Of a stretch of DNA of 64,000 nt, positions 58,761 to 64,000 are shown piece after piece. This stretch comes from Haemonchus contortus. Lineage: Eukaryota > Nematoda > Chromadorea > Rhabditida > Trichostrongylidae. Below the pieces are notes generated by a model. The model ran no database searches. It had not been told where the DNA came from and was given only the letters and a program-made list of their open reading frames with translations. How positions within the stretch are numbered: position 1 is the stretch's first letter; every line of letters starts with the position of its first letter. The stretch spans positions 3,550,940 through 3,614,939 of the forward strand of contig LS997564.1 of assembly GCA_000469685.2 (NCBI GenBank), in the 5' to 3' direction. A program made the position numbers and the translations under genes.

Positions 58761-59135
58761 AAAATCCATAAATGCTGATCTAGTGAGCTTGGAGAGCGAA
58801 ATCGATAGGAGTGAAGGGGACAGGATGGGAACACTGACGATAGAAGAGGCTTTACAATTAGAGGACAAGATCCGCTCACCAATCAAATCCGCCGCTATTA
58901 TTATTACCAGTCGGTTCGCCCGGCTGACGCCGAGCTTCCCTCCTTTAACAAAGTTGTAGTACTCGGCTAACGCTCCACTTTTTTGAATAACAGTTTCCTG
59001 TACACGAAATTTGACACAGGACTAACAGAGCAGTGAAAATGGCATTCAGTGTAAGCCAGTGTTTACGCCTCTAATTGGAAGTCTCGATCTCTTGCTCGCT
59101 TTCTTAAACATAAATACGCAGTAAAGATTCAACTG
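58761..59135. other. Intergenic, nothing recognised
   Basis: One 69-codon ORF without homology; no repeat noted. Confidence 0.45.
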
Positions 59136-59843
59136 TTATTTATTTATTTATTTATTTGGTGCACGCTTAGGTGCGCTAACTACAATTCCAAGATCACATT
59201 AACTCAACAACCTGCACTCAATTGAGAGAAAGTATGGTTCAGAACAAAAGGTAGAAAGATCTCCAGTCAGGTGCAACAAGAAAAGATTGAACGAAAAGTA
59301 GGCACTACGGGAAGGTCAGATAGGTACTACGAGCTGTATGCTGTATGATAATTGAAGAGCATCCACATTTGATTTCATCAGGCGGATGGCGCTAGGGATG
59401 ACGCCACTCCCAGGCAAACACTAGCATACCTTTGGAATCGGAGACCGAATTTTCGGATGTTAGGTATTCCCTACCCCTAACAATTGAGCCTCCGACCCGC
59501 CATTACGATCATCACAGCTTTAGAGGAATCATCCGGTTGTGAGATGAGAAAAGTTAGTGAAATAAGAAAGACGAGTTCTAGTGCAGAGGACTGATGACTA
59601 ATTCTAATAATTCTCCTCACTGGAGACCTACTACCTGACTAAAGTAATCATATACATCTACAATAGATTCTAACAAAACGAAACAAACAACAAAGAAAAA
59701 GAATTATGACGCAAAGAAAAGAATCGGTAGTCTAGAGCGGGCCCTATATTTCACCACGAGTCAACCAGGTTAAAAGATCATTGCAAAAATCATTAGCAGG
59801 AAGAAGCTACAAGCGTAGAAGCGAAATGCTGAATAGATTTTTT

Positions 59844-61900
59844 TCACGTGTTTTGAAAGAGTCTACAAAAATCCTGTATTCCAAGGCGTGATAACAAGTA
59901 AATTTTCTTCAACCTGTTTTTGAAAACGTTGCTGTTTTGCGAAGCGAGAATTTCAGCTGGTAACATCTGAAGCCATTTTGCCCCACGGAAAAGTAGGGAG
60001 TTATAAACTTTACAATACTGCTTTTTCATAAGTTTAGGACATTGTAGAGAGAGCTTGTAGGCGCGCCCTCGACAAGGCCTAAAAGTCCAGTAAGTACTTG
60101 GCTTCAGCTTTAACTCGCCCTTCAGAAGCTTGAAGCAAAAAACCCAATCGTTAAAAATGCGGCGATAGAAAAGGGATTTGAGTTTGAATCGATGCAGACG
60201 CTCTCTATAACCGGGCATACCAATGGGGTAATCTGAATTCGGATAGCATCGGTACATCAAAATTCTTGTGAATGTTTGCTGTACCTTCTCTATTTTCACT
60301 TGGAACTTTTTTATGTGTGGGCTCCAGATTTGAGATCCATATTCTAAAACTGGGACCACATAAGCCTTGTAAAGTTTCATCAAGATTGCTGCATCATTAT
60401 ACCGGATGTTTCGGAAAATAGCAAAAAGAACACCATATGCCTTTTGTACAACTAAACTAATGTGATGATCAAAATTCAGCCCCGAATTCACATGAAAGCC
60501 GAGGTCACGGACTTCTTCAGAGACCCGTAGAACTACATCTTTGTATGTGTACGGTACTATGATGGCTTTCCCAATGTAAAGTACAGATGTTTTGGACAAA
60601 TTCCCAGGTATTTCCCAGGCGTTAGCCCACTCCATCATGTTATTAATGGACTGGGTTAAGGCTTGATGAATACGACCGTGAGTAGTTTCACTATAAACGA
60701 CGTATACCTTTATATCATCAGCATACATGCGAACCTTCACTGCTGGATGCGTAGTCAAAAGATTAGGTAAATCATAAGTATATATCAAGAACAAAAGGGG
60801 TGACAAAACACCACCTTGTGGCACGCCGCTATGTAGTGCATGGGTATCGCCTCGAGAAAGAGTCTTCGACTCTAACGCACATGTACCTAAGGCTCAGATA
60901 AGACCGTACCCATTCAAAAAGTGTTCCATTGACACCTAGTTCTCGGAGCTTGAAGGGGAGTTTTTCGTGACTGACTTTATCGAAAGCTTTTGATAAGCCG
61001 AAGTATATCACGTCCACACCTTGGCCTTTGTTAATAACCAAGTTCCATTCAAATGTACAGTCAGCCATCAGCGTGCACGTGGAAGCACCCATCAGGAACC
61101 CATGTTGTTCAGGGGGTATAAGATTGTTTCATGACAAATGAAGTTCGAGTTTGTCACGAATAACTTTTTCTAGCACCTTAATCGTAGGACTAGTTATGCT
61201 AATTGGGCGGAATGAAGACACTACCTTCGCATTAGGAACTTTTGGAATGGTTGTTATAATGGATTCTTTCCAGATGGAAGGAATTTCACTGAAAATCAGG
61301 GATGCATTCAGAATCATACATATGGGCTTACAAAGAGAGCGGGCACACTTCTTATATACAATCTGGGGAATGCCATCGAACGGTACAGAGCAGGAGCTTT
61401 TGAGCGACTTCAGAATTCGGTGTACATCTTCGGGAGGTAACATAAGGGATGAAGAGTCTGGCTGGTAACTGCCCTCTAAAGCTGAATCCAAATTGACTAC
61501 TGGTCCTGTATATACAGAGGAAAAGAATCGTGCGAGAGTTTCTGCTTTCTCATAACTACTCGAAATCTCTTTACCAGAGACGTCCTGAAGTATCGGTTCA
61601 AAGGGCAGCGACTTTATCTTGTTTCTGAAGAGATCAAATAACATCCACTTATCTGTACTGGAAGCCGCTCGCTTTTCTTTGTAAGCCAAAAATCTTTTTA
61701 AGTGGTAATCCAGCTCCTTACAGATTTGCTTATAGCGACAGAGAGTCCAAGGGAACTTTTGTGATTCAGAAAAAAGCCTGACCTTTTGTGCCATCAAATT
61801 ATTGATGTGTTTCGGGTACCAGACCTTACGGACTTTCTTAGTTTCAAAAGGCACAAATTTAGCAAATCCAGAATAGAGAATGCGGCAGAATCTCTTGTAG
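59844..61900 (-). pseudogene. CR1 reverse transcriptase, inactivated
   Basis: In order: SFRPISITSPTIKVLEKVI, then a TGA (after LELHLS, near 61127), the same frame continuing NNLIPPEQHGFLMG, then VIYFGLSKAFDKVSH, where the catalytic Asp of motif A is Gly. A one-base deletion near 60855 shifts into THALHSGVPQGGVLSPLLF, followed by motif C MYADDI. The C-terminal part ends at 59844. Three independent lesions plus the nested insertion show a dead copy. Confidence 0.9.
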
Positions 61901-61917
61901 AGGTCATCAACGGATCT

Positions 61918-63871
61918 TCTTCTTCTCCCTAGCGTTAATCCCGCGCCGTCGCAGGGTCCGCTGTTCTTGTCAGCCGTCTCCATTTCATTCTATCTACGGC
62001 ATCTTCTGCCGTCACCTTGGTTTCGGCGAGGTCCTTCTTGATCACGTCCCGCCATCTCTTCTTTGGGGCTCCTCGTGGTCGCTTACCTTGAGCCTCGAAT
62101 TCCATTGCTTCCCTTATCGGATGGCTCTGTGGTCTTCTTAGCACATGCCCGAACCATCGCAGGCGCTGCTCTCTCATCTTCAGTTGAATTGGAGCTGTTT
62201 GCATAGCCGTCCTGACGTCTTCATTTCTGACCCGATCCAGCCGCGTCCAGCCGCAGGCCCATCTGAGCATTCTCATTTCAGCGGAGTGGAGTTGCCCTTC
62301 GTGGGATTTACTTACGGGCCAACACTCGCTGCCGTAGAGCATCGTGGGCCTTACCACTGTCCGATACACCTTTCCTTTCAGGGTCCTGGAGCACCGACGG
62401 TCGCAGAGGATACCGGTGGACTCCCTCCACTTCATCCATGCCGCATTTATTCGGGATTTTACGGCTTGGTCCACGCTACCATCAGCGGCTAGATCACTCC
62501 CCAGATAGCGGAAGTCCTGGACCTTTTCGATGGTTTCCCCGCGACCGTCGACGATTGACTCCGTGCCCTCCTCGGAGCTGAGAAACTTGGTCTTCTTCAC
62601 GTTCAGCCGGAGGCCACTCTCCGCCAATACCCTCTGCCAATTCTGGAGTTTATCCTGGAGTTCATCCTTGCTCTCCGCTATCAGAGCGATGTCATCAGCG
62701 TAGAGGATGGTCTTCAGTGGCCCATCCATGAGTTCTTCTGTGATGACGTCCATCGTGAGGAGGAAGAGGAACGGGCTTAAAGCTGATCCCTGGTGTACTC
62801 CAACCGTGACATCTATTGCTCCGGTTTGGCCGTGTGGGGTGCGTATTGTTGTGGTGGAGCCATCGTACATGTCCTTCACCAGAGAGATCAGGTGTTCTGG
62901 AACCTTTCGTTTTCGGAGCGCTCTCCAGAGGACCTGTCGCGGGAGACGGTCGAAAGCCTTCTCCAGATCGAGGAAGGCTATGTAGCAGGGTCTACGCTTT
63001 TCTCGATACTTCTCCATAACTTGTCTAGCTATGAAGATGGCGTCCGTTGTAGACCTTTCAGGCATGAAGCCGAATTGCTTCTGTGAGATTGGGACCAGTT
63101 CTCTCAATCTTGAGTCGACCAGCCGCTCGTACAGCTTCATCGTGTGAGTAGTCAACCTGATTCCGCGGTAGTTGGAACACTCCATGGCGTCCCCCTTCTG
63201 CTTGAAGATTGGAACGATGGTACTTCTCCTCCATGCATCTAGGATTCTTCCTTCAGCGGTGACAGTGTTCAGGAATCGGGTGAGCCATTTTACCCCGTAC
63301 TCTCCGAGCGCTTTCCATGCCTCCATCGGTACTCCATCCGGGCCAGTTGCCTTCCCAACCTTCATCTTTCCCATTGCTCTACGCACCTCATTCTCCGTCC
63401 AGAGATTGATTGGGCCAGCCGTTGCCTCTAGTTGGGAGCTGTTCTGGCGGGCGAATTCTTCGTTGAGGAGCTCGTCGAAGTATTCCTTCCACCTACGCCT
63501 GACCTCGCCAGGCTTCCTCAGTATGGCACCCTCGCTGTTCCTGACGAACTTCACTACTCCGATGTCCTGGGTGGCGCGGTGACGCGCTTTCGCCAGGCGG
63601 AAGACGAACTTCTCTCCTTCTCGACTGTCGAGTTTCTCATACAAGGCGTCCATTTCCGTGTTCTTCGCCTTCGCGACAGCAGCCTTGGCGAGCCTCTTGG
63701 AAGTTCTGTAGGCAGCTAGGTCCTCTGGAGCCTGTGTCTTTTGCCAGCGCTTGTAAGCCGATTTCTTCTGCCTCACAACTCGTTGGACTTCATCGTTCCA
63801 GAACCATGCTTCCTTGTCCCCTCGGAAACCACCTCGAGTTTCCCCCAGCGTTTCCTTTGCACATCGCAGGA
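61918..63871 (-). mobile_element. RTE-type retrotransposon nested in CR1, 5'-truncated
   Basis: A 1954-bp element, 5'-truncated after the endonuclease, ending in AGGGAGAAGAAGAA. It is distinct from the RTE at 45690, with a YADD motif instead of FADD and different linker and tail. Confidence 0.92.
61935..63871 (-). CDS. Reverse transcriptase of the nested RTE element
   Basis: An uninterrupted frame. The first ORF Met (63947) lies in CR1 sequence, so the first 25 residues are host-element read-through; RTE residues start at FLRCAKETLGE. Motifs in order: KATGPDGVPMEAWKALG, STIVPIFKQKGD, NYRGIRLTTHTMKLYER, motif A IAFLDLEKAFDRLPR, motif B GVHQGSALSPFLFLLT, motif C ILYADDIALIAES and LNVKKTKFL, then RWFGHVLRRP and the tail. 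All catalytic Asp are present. The endonuclease is missing, so it could not mobilise alone. Confidence 0.92.
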
Positions 63872-64000
63872 AGGTCATCAACGGATCTATATCCCTCAAA
63901 TGCACCTTGCCAGTCAATGGAGGAAAAATATTTCGAGAGCGAAGCAAAATCAGTCTTGAAAAAGTTAGGTAAGGGGAGTTCCCTGAACTCAGGCTGCGCT

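Larger units (their letters stand above)
61901..63888. repeat. 17-bp target duplication of the nested RTE
   Basis: AGGTCATCAACGGATCT occurs at 61901-61917 and 63872-63888, exactly bounding the inner element. Removing one copy and the insert restores the CR1 frame. Confidence 0.95.
59136..64000 (-). mobile_element. CR1-clade non-LTR retrotransposon, interrupted
   Basis: Spans the right edge of the window and continues beyond it. The 3' end is a TTTA microsatellite (59136-59157), then about 690 bp of 3' UTR and the RT (59844-61900). An RTE-type element (61918-63871) interrupts the coding frame, and the CR1 frame resumes at 63889-64000 with DFASLSKYFSSIDWQGAFEG. Joining the two sides across the 17-bp duplication gives a continuous frame through SVDDLYKRFC. 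The endonuclease lies outside the window. Confidence 0.9.

Noticed and set aside
1..64000. CRISPR arrays, bacterial operons or ribosome-binding sites
   Set aside because: Spliced receptor genes, non-LTR retroelements and mariner elements show a eukaryotic genome; no regular spaced repeats were seen.

Overview
The window looks like chromosomal DNA of a strongylid (hookworm-like) nematode. This is inferred from nematode Srd-class chemoreceptor genes with small GT-AG exons, RTE, CR1, Penelope and mariner relics of the kind seen in clade V worms, and a 21-nt match to the nematode SL1 leader. There is no bacterial operon layout, and most ORFs are noise or transposon remains.

Layout. 1-18.4 kb has no recognisable host gene. 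It holds nested MITEs, a 2.9-kb foldback (arms 3340-4395 and 5190-6246), a decayed RTE copy (13.2-15.0 kb), an AAGGCAC-type MITE and a mariner transposase relic. 18.8-58.3 kb is a minus-strand Srd chemoreceptor cluster of five six-exon genes, in the order A1 (19689-21925), B1 (24758-28646), B3 (34372-39586), A2 (41667-44407) and B2 (51161-56451). Exon lengths are the same in all five (107, 96, 235, 83 and 190 bp, then a variable last exon). A1+B1 and A2+B2 are copies of one segmental duplication and B3 is a third B unit, so each paralogue shows the empty site for insertions in the others. Four genes read through intact; B2 has TTG where its sisters have ATG. 58.5-64 kb is a CR1 retrotransposon interrupted by an RTE-type element with a 17-bp target duplication.

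The most unusual structure is a composite Penelope-like insertion between B1 and B3 (30473-33970). Two 5'-truncated copies lie head to head, nearly identical, and share one 11-bp target duplication. Each ends in a type-I hammerhead-ribozyme motif. A third, decayed copy in intron 3 of B1 carries a compensatory base-pair change in the ribozyme stem. Also notable are the SL1-like 21-mer inside an insertion in intron 1 of B2, two MITE families with clean target duplications, and a full-length RTE copy (45690-49112) whose empty site is visible in the paralogous block.
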